Below the pieces are notes generated by a model. That model saw nothing but the letters and a program-made list of their open reading frames with translations, made no database searches and was not told where the DNA came from. Shown here one piece after another: positions 14,801 through 28,194 of a stretch of 64,000 nt of DNA. Where the stretch lies: contig SSBO01000009.1 of NCBI GenBank assembly GCA_005281725.1, positions 859,620 to 923,619 of the forward strand. Reading direction: 5' to 3'. Source of the stretch: Wuchereria bancrofti (Eukaryota > Nematoda > Chromadorea > Rhabditida > Onchocercidae). The stretch's first letter is position 1, and every line of letters starts with the position of its first letter. The position numbers were made by a program, and so were the translations under genes.

Positions 14801-17800
14801 AATCTTTGAAATGACATTTCTTAAATGTTGCTCTTGTGATGTATAATTAATTTTCAAATCATTCAATTGTCTTTCAGCTATCATTCGACGATTTATTGTT
14901 TGCTGTGTTTCACGTTCTACCATTTTTAAACGTGTCATTTCACGTTCTTCAAATAGTATCTGTAAAAAAAAGAAAAAGAATGAAGAAGGGCGAAATAAAA
15001 AGAAGAAAAATCTTTAAAGAGGAATAAAGAAATTTCATAATTTATCAAAAACTCATTAAAAAGTTTCATCAAATTAAGGTCATTTTGATTAACGAATGAA
15101 ATTTTGTAATTTTGACAAATTAAGGTATTTAAAAATTTAAAATACCATTTCTAATGAAGAATTATTCGATGATTCTTTTTTTTAGCATTTTGTTTTATAA
15201 TCAAAGTTAGAAATTTAAATTGTGATATCATTAATAATCTATTTCTTAATTTCCTAATATCATTAATAATCTATTTCTTAATTTCCTAATATCATTATAG
15301 TCTAATCTTCATTAATTTTATTAACCATTTATTAATTAAAAGTAATCATTAAAATAACTTATCAATTTATAACACATTTTGTTATCACTTATTTTAATAA
15401 TTATTGAAAAAAAGAAAAGATAATGAAAATGATAATGAAGATAATGATAATGAAAACCTCATTCCTGAGTACAGCTAAACGTATGGGCGCATTGTCGACA
15501 TGATTTCCACGTGTCTCACGTTCATGAATCATTTGCCGATTAGCGTCAATCAAACGTCGTTGTTGTTCCGCAATTTGCACCAAGTCATCATATCTGACGG
15601 AGTTAGAACTAAATCAAACTTGATTCATAATTTTTTAAAATTTATAACTTTTAAATTAAAAATATTTTAGCAAAAATAATTATTTCGGTGTATTTTTATC
15701 GAAATTAATTTCTACCGGTTTCACTTTTCCTGATATAATTTTCCTGTTCAGATAATACCTATAATATTATGGATGGAGGAAAACTATTCCAGTACCCTTA
15801 GAATGCATATCATATCATATCAAATTTATATAGTACTTCAAAAATAAATAAAAAGAATAGATTTTGGAATATATTATTTTTCTAAAAACTTAACAATTAA
15901 GACATTTCAAAAATTGAAAATTAATTAGGAATAAATTCGTTAATTTTAAAACTCTAATTAATAAAATTCACTTTTTTTGGAAAAATGTTGAAATTTTTTA
16001 ATTTTTAATTTTTTAATTTATTTATTAAAATTTTCTCATTACTTTTTTGATAAAATGAGCAAAGTAATTCACCTCTGATAGTTTCTTGAACTTTTTGAGT
16101 GTACAGAAGAAGATGGCTGTATCGGTGGTTGAACAACACGAATTGGTTGATGTGACATCTAAGAACGAATTGATTAATTTGAGCAAAACAAAAAGAAAAA
16201 ATTTTTTTTTTTTTTTAAATACAACAAAAATTCATTACGAAAAATTATTCTAAATGAATAAATTTTGAAGCATTTCTCATAAATTATACAAAATAAATTT
16301 ATTCATATTTTAAATTAATTAATGAGAATTTAATTTTACTTATACTTATCTATTCTGTAAAAAAAAAGTCTAAGTAAATAAAAGAATATTGATGAGTAGA
16401 TTATTAATTTAGATATATTTGATTATTTTTTGGAAAATTGTTGTCATCATAATTAAAAGTGAATAATCAAAAAAGAAAAAAAAAGAAAAAAGGAAAAAGA
16501 AAAAAACTGCAAAAATGAAAATATTGAAATTGTAAAATGTGTCATCTTTAAAATCATCTGAATGAATATTTTTGAAAATTATAAAATTAATTTAACCACA
16601 AAATATTCGTTCCATTTATGGATAACAAAATTTTCAGTATTTTAAAGAGGATCACAATTATCTCCAAAAAAATTTTTTTTATGTAATAAATTATTTAAAT
16701 ACATTATCAATTGATGAATAAATTATTTAAATACATTATCAATTTATGAATAAATTATGTAAAAATATTATCAATTAATGAATAGATTATTTCAAAATAT
16801 TAATGAATAAATTATTTAAAAATTATAATCAACTGATGAATAAATTATTGAAAAATATTATCAACGGATGAACAAATTATTTAAAAATATCATCAACTGA
16901 TGGAAAAATTATTTAAAAATTATGATAAATTGATGGAAAAATTGTCTAAAAGACATATATCATCAATTGGTACTGCAAAGTGCGCAAAAATACCATCAAA
17001 ATGATGGGACAAATTGCCCATAAGTATCATCAAATGGTCAAGTGTCTGAAGAAAAAAAAAAGTGTTAGAAATGGAGAAAAAAAGAAGAAAGTAGAAGACA
17101 TCAACGATGAATTCATTCATTCATTCATTCAAATATATTATTTGCATAATTTAAAGATGACACGATGGACAGTTGACATTGATGAAGAGACAGTGAAATA
17201 AATGAAATATGTATGTTAACAAATCAATTTAAGAAAAGAAAGAAAGAAAGAAAAGGCGAAAAAAGAAAGAAAGAAAGAATTCGAATAGAAAAATATAAAA
17301 AAAGGAGAAACATTTGTTGAAAATAGTCTTCACTAAAATAAGAAATAAAAATTTCAAAATTTTCACAATTTCATTTTAAAAATTGTAAAATGATATCATG
17401 TTGAAAAATTACTGTTGAAAATTTGAAAAATTATGAATTTGCGAAAAAGTCAATAATTTCAAATTTGAATCCAAAATTTGAATTGAAAAAAAAAAGACTA
17501 ATACAATTGCAATTTAATAATTTTAAATTTGTATTTAAATTTGTAAAAAGATTTTTTTTTAAAAGAAAAAAAAGGAAGAAACTATGAAATAGAATAAAAA
17601 TGGATGGAATTTCAGTAATTTTAGCAAAACNNNNNNNNNNNNNNNNNNNNNATTTCAAATTTGAATCCAAAATTTGAATTGAAAAAAAAAAGACTAATAC
17701 AATTGCAATTTAATAATTTTAAATTTGTATTTAAATTTGTAAAAAGATTTTTTTTTAAAAGAAAAAAAAGGAAGAAACTATGAAATAGAATAAAAATGGA

Positions 17801-20800
17801 TGGAATTTCAGTAATTTTAGCAAAACTTTTGATTGTTATTTAATTTTTAATAAAGCTTTAGAGAAATAAGAAAGTTTCAAAATTGTTATAATTTTAATTA
17901 AAGATGTATAGTTTTAATCTAATAATGAAGCAGGTGAAAAAGATATGATCGAATAGAGTAGGGTAGGGTAGGGTAGGATAGGGTAGGGTAGGGTAAAACT
18001 GGATAGATCGGGATAAAGCAGGGGAAACAGGAAAGCGAAGAGGGTAATTTGTAATTTGATATAATCAATGAGTGATAATTATATCAATTTTTGCGCAATT
18101 ATCTTTGCACATTATCTATTATTACAAATTAAAAAGTTTTAATAAAATCATTTAACAAATTCTGCGGGAAAAGTAGAAAATGCTTTTTAAAAAAAAACAA
18201 AAACAAAAAGTGATAAGAAATTACCCGCGATTTTCTGTTATGAATCAAATAAGAATAATTACTAAATGCTATGATAAAATGATAAAAATAAGATGATAAA
18301 TGTTATGATAAGAGGTATTATTATTAAATTATTTAAATATGTTTATTAATACTATGCAATGATTATAATAATTTTGTTGAATTATTAATTGAAATATTTA
18401 CAAAAGAAGAAAATAGTATGAAATGAATGAAAGAAATAAAATTAGTAATTGTGTAAAATTTTAAATAAATTTAAATTAAAAAACAAAAAGTTGAATTAAA
18501 AATGAAGAAAAGTAAGAAAAAAAGAAAAATAAAACTAATTGATAAAATAAAGAATTATTGTTGTTGTTTGTAAGAAAATGAAAAGGCGAACAATTTAAAA
18601 GATAATGAAGAAAATAGAAAAGAAATAATAAATTAACAATTTATTTCACAAAAAGAAAAAGAAAAGAAAAAAGAAAGGTGAAAAGAATGAATGATCAATA
18701 AAGAAAAAAAGAAAGGGAGAGAGGGACAGAGAGAGAGAGAGAGAGAGATTCTATTTTGAAATTATTTTTGTTAAGCCAAAAATTGTACCTCAATTTTTGC
18801 TTTTCTTTTTTTTTTTTTTCAAGATGATATTTAAAATATTTGTAATTGTGATGAAAGATGATTGATGTAAAATTTGAAATGAATAAAATGTGAAAATGAT
18901 AGAGAAAAAAAAGTAAATAAGACAAAATGAGAAAAAAAAAAAGAGAGTAAGAATTAAATTAGAAATGAAATAGGAAAAGATGTAAAAAATAAAGATTAAG
19001 AAAGAGGTAAAAATGGATCAACAGAATGAATGGCAAAGAAGAAGATAAAAATGAGGTGACAATAGGGGAAGAGAGGACAGATGATGACAATTTTACTGTC
19101 GCCAACAGCATCTAAACGATTAATTATTACAGGTGAAGAAACCTGTAGAGAGAAAGAACATATATTTAATCATCTCTACCTGCTTACCTCTTATAATACA
19201 TCATCATCTTTTTGATTTCCCTAACCTAACTAACAATTTCTACTGGTCACTTGCTGACCACACTTTATTGATTCGAATCGGTGTGTCACCTTCAATTCCA
19301 ATACTTGTCTTTTTCATAAATGACACCGAAAGAGACAAAGTGAGAGAGAGAGAGAAAGAGAGAGAGGAAGAGAAAGAAAAACATGAAATGTTGAACAAAG
19401 ATATTCACTAATGATTCATTTTATTTTTTATTTTTTTTTATAAAAAAAAATATTCCAACTATCGATATTAAATTGACTACATTCAAAATTATTTCAAAAA
19501 GAATATTCATTGAAGTCTTTTTTTTTAAGAAAAGAAAATTTTCATAATTTATCAATAATTTTTTTACAAATTAAATTTACAAATGATTTAAGATAATAAT
19601 TGAGAAGATATATTTAAGATAATAGTGAAAGAAGATGGAAACAACTAGAAAAAACAAAACAATAAATAACAACAAATAACACAATAAAAAAAACAATAAA
19701 TAACAACAAATGGCACAATAAAAAGAACAAAAAAAAAAACAATAAATGACAGCCACTACCATAACAACAACAATAGCAACAACAAACAACAACAACAACA
19801 ACAATAACAACAATAGCAACAACAACAACAACTAACACAGCTTCGATCTCACTGCAATATTATAGAAATGATAAGAGAACTGATAAGAGAAGTGATATCA
19901 TGGAAATCATTCAGAAGATTGATAATGTGATGATTAGTTTTTCGTTAATTAATAATACACACATTTCTTTAATTAAAAATTTTGTAAATTTCCTATTCCA
20001 TTCCTCAATTTCATATTTTTTATTTTTCATTTCATAATTGTTAAAGTTGCCAATTTTTTTTTTTTGTTAAATAATTCTATTTCTTCACTAAATATTTCTT
20101 TGGAAAAAAAAGTATTTCATAGAAAAATAAAATTTTACTGCTTTAAACTTTAGAAGAAAGATAAATTTAAAACAAATTTATTGATGATTTATGCAGAATG
20201 AATTATATCTAAGAAATATTTAAATAAAAAAAAAAAAANNTAAAGTTGCCAATTTTTTTTTGTTAAATAATTCTATTTCTTCACTAAATATTTCTTTGGA
20301 AAAAAAAGTATTTCATAGAAAAATAAAATTTTACTGCTTTAAACTTTAGAAGAAAGATAAATTTAAAACAAATTTATTGATGATTTATGCAGAATGAATT
20401 ATATCTAAGAAATATTTAAATAAAAAAAAAAAAAGAGAGAGCATTAATAAATATTTTACACGATTTAATATTACTAATGCTATCATTAAATAAACTTTAA
20501 CTAACTTTTGAACTATGTTAATTTTCATAAAAATTATTCAAGCAGAAATTTGTGAATTTTTCCACAATCATACATTTATGAAATAAAATGGGAATGAAAT
20601 TTTGTGACATAAATTAAAAACTTTTAAGATCATCGTTTCCATTTTTTAATCAATGATATTATCACATTTCATTTTTATACTAAATTAATTTTAACGGAAA
20701 AAAAAAAAAATTTTTTTCTCATTTTCCTCTTTTTTTTTCTCTCTTTTCTTTTTGTTGTTGTGAATAAGAAAGAGAAATTCATTTCCGCCTTCATTTTTTT

Positions 20801-23800
20801 TTTTTTACTTTCATTTTCTAAAATAATTTAAATTATTGAAATCTATTAATATTATACTATTAATTAGCAACAAACTCCTAATTTTATATTTTAATTAAAT
20901 TAAAATTTGTAAAAAATATTGAAAAAAAAAGGATTTAAGATGTATTTTTTTTTTTAGCTTTACGATTAGATTTAGTTCAATTCTTTCAAATAAAAGATAT
21001 TTATCAGTTCTAACGCTTAGATAAAAGATAGTTATCACTTATTTTTAATTATCACATTTTGTCATCATCCAATAGTAATAATATTGGAGGAAGGATGAAA
21101 AGATTCTAAGAAATGAACAAATGTCGGCAAAACTTTTATACAAAGAGCATTTATTCCAAATATATTATTTGTTTACAAACAATTTACAACAAAAGCTGTA
21201 ATATTACGAAAGTAATTATTGAAATATTGCGAGAGGCAGAAAAAGGAAAGAAAAGTTTTTGTAATGTTAATTTGAACAAATTAACAAATTAGGAACGAAT
21301 TGCCATTTTAAATATAAAAAATTTTATAGTTTGCTATAAATTAAATACAAAAATTAATTAAATTTAATTTAATCAAATTAAAATTAATTAAATTAAATGT
21401 AAAAATCAGATATAAAAAAAGGCATTAATAATTGTATTTAATTTCATGGCAAATAGTTATTAAAGAAAAAACTAGCAAATATTCTTGTAGCACTTCAATT
21501 AAATATTTTCAAATCTAAATTATACATGTATTTTTTTTTCATAATTTTGAAATTAAAAATTTTATTATAACGGATGAAAAAGAAAAGAGAAAAAAGAGAC
21601 AAAAAAACAAAAAAAAAAATGGATGAATTGGTAAAATTTATTGGAATTTTCGATTTGATTTTTAAAACCATTTAAAGATAATATTTTTGAAGCTTTTGGA
21701 AAGAATAAAATATGAATTTTATGGGATTAAGTCGAACTAATTAAGCTAGTTAAGCTAATTAAGAATTAACATTGCATAAATTTAATTCAGCATTGAGAGA
21801 GACGGAAAAATTGACAGTTTAAAATAATTCGACAATTGGATTAAAATGCCTTAAATAATTGAAAAATTTATTGTATAAAATTGTGATAAACAATTCTAAA
21901 AGCTATGAATGATATATTTTACTTGAAATGAATAAATTGAAAAGTTTAATTATTCAATAAAATCATTAAATTAGAGTTACTTTTTTTATTATTTTTCTTT
22001 TTGAACAATTTTAATTTGAGAATTATTTGCGCTAAAAGCAATAACAATTTCAAGCGATAAGAAATTATTATTTATTATTTGAAATGATTGATAAATGTGA
22101 ATGAAATATTAGAAAATCAAAAATTAATAGCGCAAATATTTTCCAATTTATTCACAAATAATAATTTCAATTCTTAACATTTTCAAAAATAAATTTGAAA
22201 ATTATCATTAATATTTAAATGAATGAGTAAAAAAAAAAAAAAAACAATCATTTATACCAGAAAGAAGAATATTAGATATTTTAAGTAATGAAGCGCAAAT
22301 GACCATATTCATTTAAAGATGACAAATTAATTAACCATACGAAGTATTACCTTAATCTTTTAATTAGTGCTAATGACGATTAATTCCTTTCGATGCTTCC
22401 TTCCTTCTTTTTTTTTTTTTTTTTTTTTTGAATTAATCTTGAAATATGCATCAAAACATATTTTAAGCGCCAATTTATCAAATAAAAAATTTATCAAGAA
22501 AAAAAATTCCAATTTCAAATATTTAATTAGCTATAATTATTTGAAAAAAAATGCAAAAAAAAAACGTTTTTTGTCAAATATTGAAAATAAATATGAATTC
22601 AAAATAAAAAAAAAAAAGAGAAAAGAAAAGAAAGGAAGCAATTAACAGGGAAAAATGTTGAATAATAAATAAATTTACGTAAAAATTATTTTTTTCAAAT
22701 ATTAAAAATAAATATGAATTCGAAATAAAAAAAAGAGAGAAAATAAAAGAAAGGAAGGAATTAACAGGGAAAAATGCTTAAATATCAAAACATACTTTAT
22801 TGCTAATTTATTTAATAAAAAATTTACCAAAAAAAAACCCAATTTCAAATATTTAAAAAAATACATAAAGTATTAAAATTAATGAATATTGGTTATAATT
22901 AACTGAAAAAAATTGCAAGAAAAAAACTGCTTTTTTTTCTCTCAAATATTAAAAATAAATATAAATTCGAAATAAAAGAAAAAAAGAGAAAGGAAAAAGA
23001 AAGGAAGAAATTAACAGGGAAAAATGTTGAATAATAAATAAATTTATGTAAAAATATAAATAACTAAAGTATCAATTAATGAATATTAGTTATAATTAAT
23101 TTAAAAAACTGTTAAAGAAGTTATTTTTTTCTCGAAATATTAAAAATAAATATAAATTCGAAATAAAAGAAAAAAAGAGAAAGGAAAAAGAAAGGAAGAA
23201 ATTAAATAGGGAAAAATGTTGAATAATAAATAGATTTATGTAAAAATATAAATAATTAAGGTATCAATTAATGAATATTAGTTATAATTAATTTAAAAAA
23301 CTGTTAAAAAAGTTATTTTTTTCTTGAAATATTAAAAATAAATATAAATTCGAAATAAAAGAAAAAAAGAGAAAGGAAAAAGAAAGGAAGAAATTAAACA
23401 GGGAAAAATGTTGAATAATAAATAGATTTATGAATGGATAAGAATGAAATTATCGTAGAATTTAAATGCTAAAGTGACAAATGACGAAAGATGATGAAAA
23501 TGAAAAGAGGACAAAGTAGCGTAGATAGCAATCAAAATAGTTCGCTAATGGAATTATTGAAATCATAAATTGAAAATGGAATGATGAAATTGTCATTTAG
23601 TAATGAATGACTAAAGCCTTTTTGAATAAATTAAACTTTAAAAAGTGATTTACTTCATTTTATAAATTGTAAATGAACAATTAGTATTAAATGATTTGAA
23701 TTATGCAACTCAAATGATATTATTTCTTTTTTTTTTCTTCTTAAAATTTTCATTTCATATTTCAATAAAATATTTAATTACTGCCAGTTGAGTTACATAG

Positions 23801-25193
23801 TTTAAATCATTTAATTGTTTATTTATTTATAAATGAGTAAATCTTTGTGTCAAAAAAAAAGAAAAAATTAACTTATTAATTTGATTTATTTATCCAAGAA
23901 ATGATCACTTCCAAAATAACCTAAAAGTCTATTTAAAAGATATTTAAAGGAATTTTTAAATTTTTAATTATAATAGCGCAACTAATAACTAGAATATGTA
24001 AACAAGTAATATTCATTAGTAATATATGAAAATTAAATTTATTGCAACGTGTTGAAAAATTAAATTAAAAAGTATCAATTAAGAAATGCTTAAGAAATTT
24101 TAAACTATTTCCATGTCTGATTTAATTTTTAAACTCTAATTTGACATATTTCACATTTCATTATTATTCTAGCAGAAGAAATTTTTGCATCAAAAAAAAA
24201 AAAAAAGAAATAAAAATTCGATTAGATATGATATTTAAATAAATTGATAATTTGAAAATGATGAAAAATGTCATACGATTATTGTGTAAAGAAAATAAGG
24301 AAAAAAAAAAAGGAAGAAGAAAAATTGAATGCCATTAAGAAATATAGTGAGAAATTTTAGAGGTCATTTTAAATTTGCTTTATATTTTTCATTGATCAAA
24401 TTTGGTCAGTCATCTTTTATGAAAATGAAGGTTATGAAAATGAAAATGAAATATAATTATGGAAAAATAAATTTAAGCATGGGTAATATCAAAGGAAAAT
24501 TTTTATAAAGAATCATCATATTAAATATGGAAATAAAAGTTATGAGCAAATAATAGATTTTCTTTTTTTTCTTTCAAAAAAAAAAAAAAAAAGAAAACTC
24601 TTCCACATTTAAATTTAATTTCCATCTTTAAAATATTTTTTTTCACTTTTTAAAATATTTCTTATGAGAAATATAACTTAGGAATAAAAATAAGTAGTAG
24701 CAATGATTTACAATTTTAATAAATATGATTAAAAAAGAAGTAAAAGGTAAACGATGTGATATAAACAATTAATTGCATTCAAATTAAATTAACAAATTTC
24801 AACATTTTTTAATTTTGTTGGAAAAAAAGAAAGAATTTTCATTTTTTTTTTCAAATTTTCCTCACATTTTTTTTTGACATATATCAACTGACGAATTTAT
24901 TATAAATTAAAAAAATAGCTCCAACAGTTAAATTTAATTAATTAACTAATTCCATTAATTTTGCGTAATGCTCAACTATTATGTCATTTTAATTAATTAA
25001 TTAATTAATTAATTTCATTAATTTCGCGCAATTTCAAGTGATTAACCTTTGAAGGTAAGAAACCATCATTTGATCGAATTCTTCGCAATGAATCAGTTGC
25101 TTGTATCAATTGTACGTTATCATTATTATCAGTGTTATCATTATTACTGCTACTACTACTACTACCACTTTCGATACGATCACATCCATACAT
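8858..25193 (-). CDS. ape-1: ASPP-family protein (ankyrin repeats + SH3), ape-1-like
   Basis: Fourteen minus-strand exons: 25193-25047, 16158-16073, 15593-15458, 14959-14784, 14441-14349, 13962-13708, 13310-13204, 12838-12485, 11983-11845, 11438-11166, 10817-10695, 10399-10280, 9773-9555, 9250-8858; about 873 aa. The C-terminal half matches the ASPP family closely: [43 protein letters not shown] (ankyrin repeats, residues ~607-735), then an SH3 domain (~744-811: ALYDY-like [24 protein letters not shown]). KVVF at 603-606 sits just before the ankyrins and fits the PP1-docking RVxF motif known there in ASPP proteins. Residues ~124-182 are charged and helical, probably coiled coil; 214-589 are low-complexity. 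Family role: binding p53-like proteins and PP1, cytoplasm, junctions or nucleus. The exon at 25193 is joined only on phase and coding look; exon 14959-14784 has a one-base doubt in my count. Confidence 0.88.
9779..9975. repeat. Intronic minisatellite, ~38 bp x 5
   Basis: Five copies of a unit like cattttttaattttataatg + caacaagtagaaaataa, inside the intron between the second and third ankyrin-coding exons of the ASPP gene. Copies differ by gcaac/gtaac/gtaat. Confidence 0.8.
11990..12380. repeat. Intronic tandem repeat, ~165 bp x 2.3
   Basis: Copies start at about 11993, 12158 and 12324 with aaattgaaatgtttaaataa and include ttcgccattgtg/ttcgtcattgtg and gtaagatgaagtaagagt. The third copy is cut short after the 'attgtgttaaag' stretch. 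It fills the ASPP intron between exons 12838-12485 and 11983-11845. Confidence 0.85.
16676..16950. repeat. Minisatellite, ~30 bp x 9
   Basis: Degenerate copies of 'gaataaattatttaaaaa' + 'tattatcaattgat', with variants (caactgatggaaaaattatt). Lies in the long ASPP intron just upstream of exon 16158-16073. Confidence 0.75.
17456..17630. repeat. Left copy of gap-flanking duplication (175 bp)
   Basis: Begins atttcaaatttgaatcc and ends ttttagcaaaac directly at the N run. The same 175 bases follow the gap at 17652-17826, apparently identical. Read as an unmerged contig overlap. Confidence 0.85.
17631..17651. other. Assembly gap, 21 N
   Basis: Run of N in the long ASPP intron. The sequences on its two sides duplicate each other, so the gap most likely joins two contig ends that overlap; its stated size carries no information. 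Confidence 0.95.
17652..17826. repeat. Right copy of gap-flanking duplication (175 bp)
   Basis: Repeats 17456-17630 base for base as far as I can read, offset 196. After 17826 the sequence is single copy. Confidence 0.85.
17956..17996 (+). repeat. GGGTA array (G-quadruplex candidate)
   Basis: Seven pentamers GGGTA with one GGATA variant in the middle, giving six GGG runs with two-base loops on the plus strand. It is not the nematode telomere repeat (TTAGGC). It lies in the inferred ASPP intron, where the pre-mRNA would carry the C-rich strand. Confidence 0.8.
19089..19142 (-). CDS. Possible extra ASPP exon
   Basis: Minus strand: a good acceptor (ctctctacag) is followed by an open 18-codon stretch starting [16 protein letters not shown], with higher GC than its surroundings, and a phase-0 GT donor after AAAATT. 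Phase 0 on both sides would let it insert cleanly between exons 25193-25047 and 16158-16073. I see no homology that proves it. Other donors (after GATGCT or CACCT) are possible. Confidence 0.3.
19735..19832. repeat. CAA trinucleotide microsatellite
   Basis: Imperfect (CAA)n with AAT, AGC interruptions. The long L/V-rich open frames on the minus strand here come from the repeat and are not genes. Confidence 0.8.
20042..20433. repeat. Gap-flanking duplication around NN
   Basis: About 195 bases starting taaagttgccaattttttt are present at 20042-20238 and again at 20241-20433, separated only by NN (20239-20240). The copies differ mainly in poly-T and poly-A length. Most likely an unmerged contig overlap. 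Confidence 0.85.
20239..20240. other. Assembly gap, 2 N
   Basis: Two N bases between duplicated flanks; see the surrounding duplication. Confidence 0.95.
22560..23430. repeat. Degenerate tandem repeat, ~120-185 bp x 5
   Basis: Copies share 'aaatattaaaaataaatata' + 'attcgaaataaaa', a purine run (gagaaaggaaaaagaaagga) and 'gggaaaaatgttgaataata'. They begin near 22575, 22697, 22940, 23130 and 23318; the last three are the most alike and spaced about 185 bp. Confidence 0.75.
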
Positions 25194-28100
25194 TTGTCAC
25201 AGCTATTGAATATTTGATGATAGAAATTGAAAATTGAACACTACAAAAAAATTAATTAAAATATAAATTGATAATAAATATCGAAAAAAAAAAACTGCAA
25301 AATTTTTGAATGAAAATTTTAACACAACGACTTGCACAGTAAATAAATTGATAAAATTAATAAATTTATTTAAAAGAAATATGTTTAATTCTATGGAATT
25401 ACTACTATTACTACTTAGAATATTGATTATTTCATTACTTATCAATTATTTCATAAAAATATTAATTATTTCATTACATTACATTATTATCATTACTACT
25501 TAAAATATTAATTAGTTGATATGATAATATTTTAGGAAAGATAAATAATTGATTATTTCTAAAATAAATTATTTAAGGAAATAATTAATCAATTCGTTAC
25601 TTAATGAGTAATTTATTTTATTATGTCTATAGGTGGCAAAAAGTAAAAAAAAAAAGTCAAAGTATTCATAAGATGATGAAATATTCAAATTAAGTATTTA
25701 AATTAATAAATACGAAATGATAATTTTATAAAGATGTCAAATGTCATCCTTTCCAGAAACATCAAAATTATTAACTTAATTAATACGATAACATTTACTG
25801 TGATATGACTGTTAATCACTTTACTAAAAATAAAGATTGATAAATTTTATTATCGATTTATTGATATTATTTGAGAAACAGAAATTTGAAAGAAAAAAAA
25901 AAAATTATTTTGGAAAATAGAAAATATGAAAACGTAATTATAGCATAAACCAAAATAAATTTACAATTTAATCAGTGATAATTTCATTGTTACAAATCAT
26001 TGTAATAATATTGTTTAAATGTAACTGTTCTTATCATACAGATCATATCAATAATATCGGAACTAATTGTTATTTTCAAACTGCTTCACTCATTCTCTCT
26101 TTCCCTCTCTCTCTCTCTCTCTCTCCCTCTTTCTCTTATTACAAATACAAATATTTTAGATGAAGTATGTAAGGTAAACAAATATAGATTAAGTATGCAA
26201 GGTAAACAAATATAGTCGTGCTTGTCGAACAAGTAGTTAATTAAACAAATGAAAGAAATAAAACAAAATTTAATTTTGATGAAATTTAAAATTTTTCATT
26301 TAAATAAAAATGAATCGTAAAAATGTCTTTAGGATTAATAAAGTAATTAAATTATATCATTGCCTTTCTAATTGATGTTTATTTGTTGTTTACATAATAA
26401 AAACGTGTAAATTTTGATAAAATTTAGCAAATAAAATGTAATAAATGAACAAAATTCATTCGATCAATATTACTAATCAATGATTGTTGACTTTATCAGT
26501 TCAACTTTATCAGTATTAATAGCATAGCATCAAATAAGATCAAGGAAAAATATGATAATTCTTTAATATAACACTCAAATATTGATATGATCTGATAAGA
26601 TGATCATTTATCACCGTAACAGATTAGAATTATTCTCATATTTCATAAGTATAATAATATATTTGCTCAAAATTTAGTATCATTTCAGGCTATTATATTA
26701 AATAAATGAATTCTAGGCTAGCATTCATTTATGATAAACTAATCATTCTTATCATTTTTAAATTTTATTTTAAATTGATGACAAATACATTTTATTTTAA
26801 TGTAATTTGAATTATTAAATGAAGCATCAATAGATAATAATCAAATTTTGAAAAGATAAAAAAGTCTTTGTGATAATTATTTCCAAAAAGATAATAATAT
26901 ATTAAGCAATGAATGTTATAAAAAGTTTCCAAATTAATAAAAATTTATTAAATCATTTATATTTGTTTAATTTATCTGTTAATTATAATTATGAATGATA
27001 AGAAAAAATAAGTGATATGATATTAGTTGATGAACAATGATATTTTCTAGATGATAATTAATTAATAAATTCTAAATTTTTATCTATTTATTACAGAGAG
27101 ACAGAGAAAGAGAGAGAGAGGGAAAAAAATATTAATAAAATTATGAATTGGTAAAATTAGTACATTCTATTTTATTAATTTAATAATTTACTCATTACAA
27201 GACTATTTAAATGATATGTTTGAATGAAATATTAAAATCATTTGAAAATATTACTTAATTTTATGGATAATTAATATTCTAGTTTAAATGACAGAGAGAG
27301 AGAGGAATGTAAGAAAGATAAAATGAAAGAGAAGTGAAAGAAAAAAAAAACGAAAAGAACAAATTTGGAAATGAAAATGTTTCGTTACATCAAAAAACAT
27401 TCATTCCATCCATTCATTCGTTCATTCCATTTATTTATTTATTTATTTGTTTATTTATTTATTCATTCATTCCATTTATTTATTTATTTTATAAATTGAT
27501 AAAAAACAAAATTTCAAGAAGAGAATGAAAACGAATAAAATTTGACAATAAGATTATTTGATGGATACGTAACGATCATAACGATTTGTTGTTGACATTA
27601 TCATAGAATGAACAGAATATTATTTACTGCTAATCAATGAATGCTAAAGATGTTTCTCTCTCTCTCTCTCTCTTTCTTTCTCCCTCTCTCTCTCTCTTTG
27701 ATCGTTTTTAAAAGATAGCAAATACAATTATTCGTTATTTTTTAATAAATAAAATAAGATAAAAGTTTTTTTTTTCTGTTCTATTAAATCTTTCTAATAA
27801 ATAAAATGATGAGAATTTTTTTTTTTTTAAATCAAAAATAAATTAAAATATTTATTTTTTTTTTCTACTTTATTTTCTAATAATTTTATTTATTCATTTT
27901 CTTTTTAGCAATGAATAATCAAAAGAAAAAAATTCTTTCTAATATTAATTTTTTAAATTAAATAAAATTAAGAACAAAAAGGAAAAGAAAAAGAAGGAAA
28001 GCATTTTTTGCCTAAAAAAGGCAAAAAGCAAAATCAAGATAAAAAATCAAAATGAAATGGATGCTTTTTAGCATAAAAAGAGAAAAGCAGAGAGAGGGGG

Positions 28101-28194
28101 AGAGAGAGAGGGAAAGAGAGAGAGAGACAAAATCAATACAAGTAATTGCTATCATTGACACATTTTACTAAGATATTTTTTATTTTCTGCCTAA

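Larger units (their letters stand above)
16159..25046 (-). other. Long 5' intron of the ASPP gene (inferred)
   Basis: About 8.9 kb between the first coding exon (25193-25047) and the next accepted exon (16158-16073). It holds two assembly gaps, a GGGTA array, CAA repeats, GA/CT microsatellites and several tandem repeats. Only one other exon-like stretch (19142-19089) was seen. If the 25193 exon belongs to another gene, this stretch is simply intergenic. Confidence 0.5.

Noticed and set aside
17956..17996. GGGTA array as a telomere or chromosome end
   Set aside because: Nematode telomeres are TTAGGC repeats; the array is short and internal, with unique sequence on both sides.
19577..19838. 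Two long L/V/C-rich minus-strand frames
   Set aside because: Translation of the CAA microsatellite in two frames.
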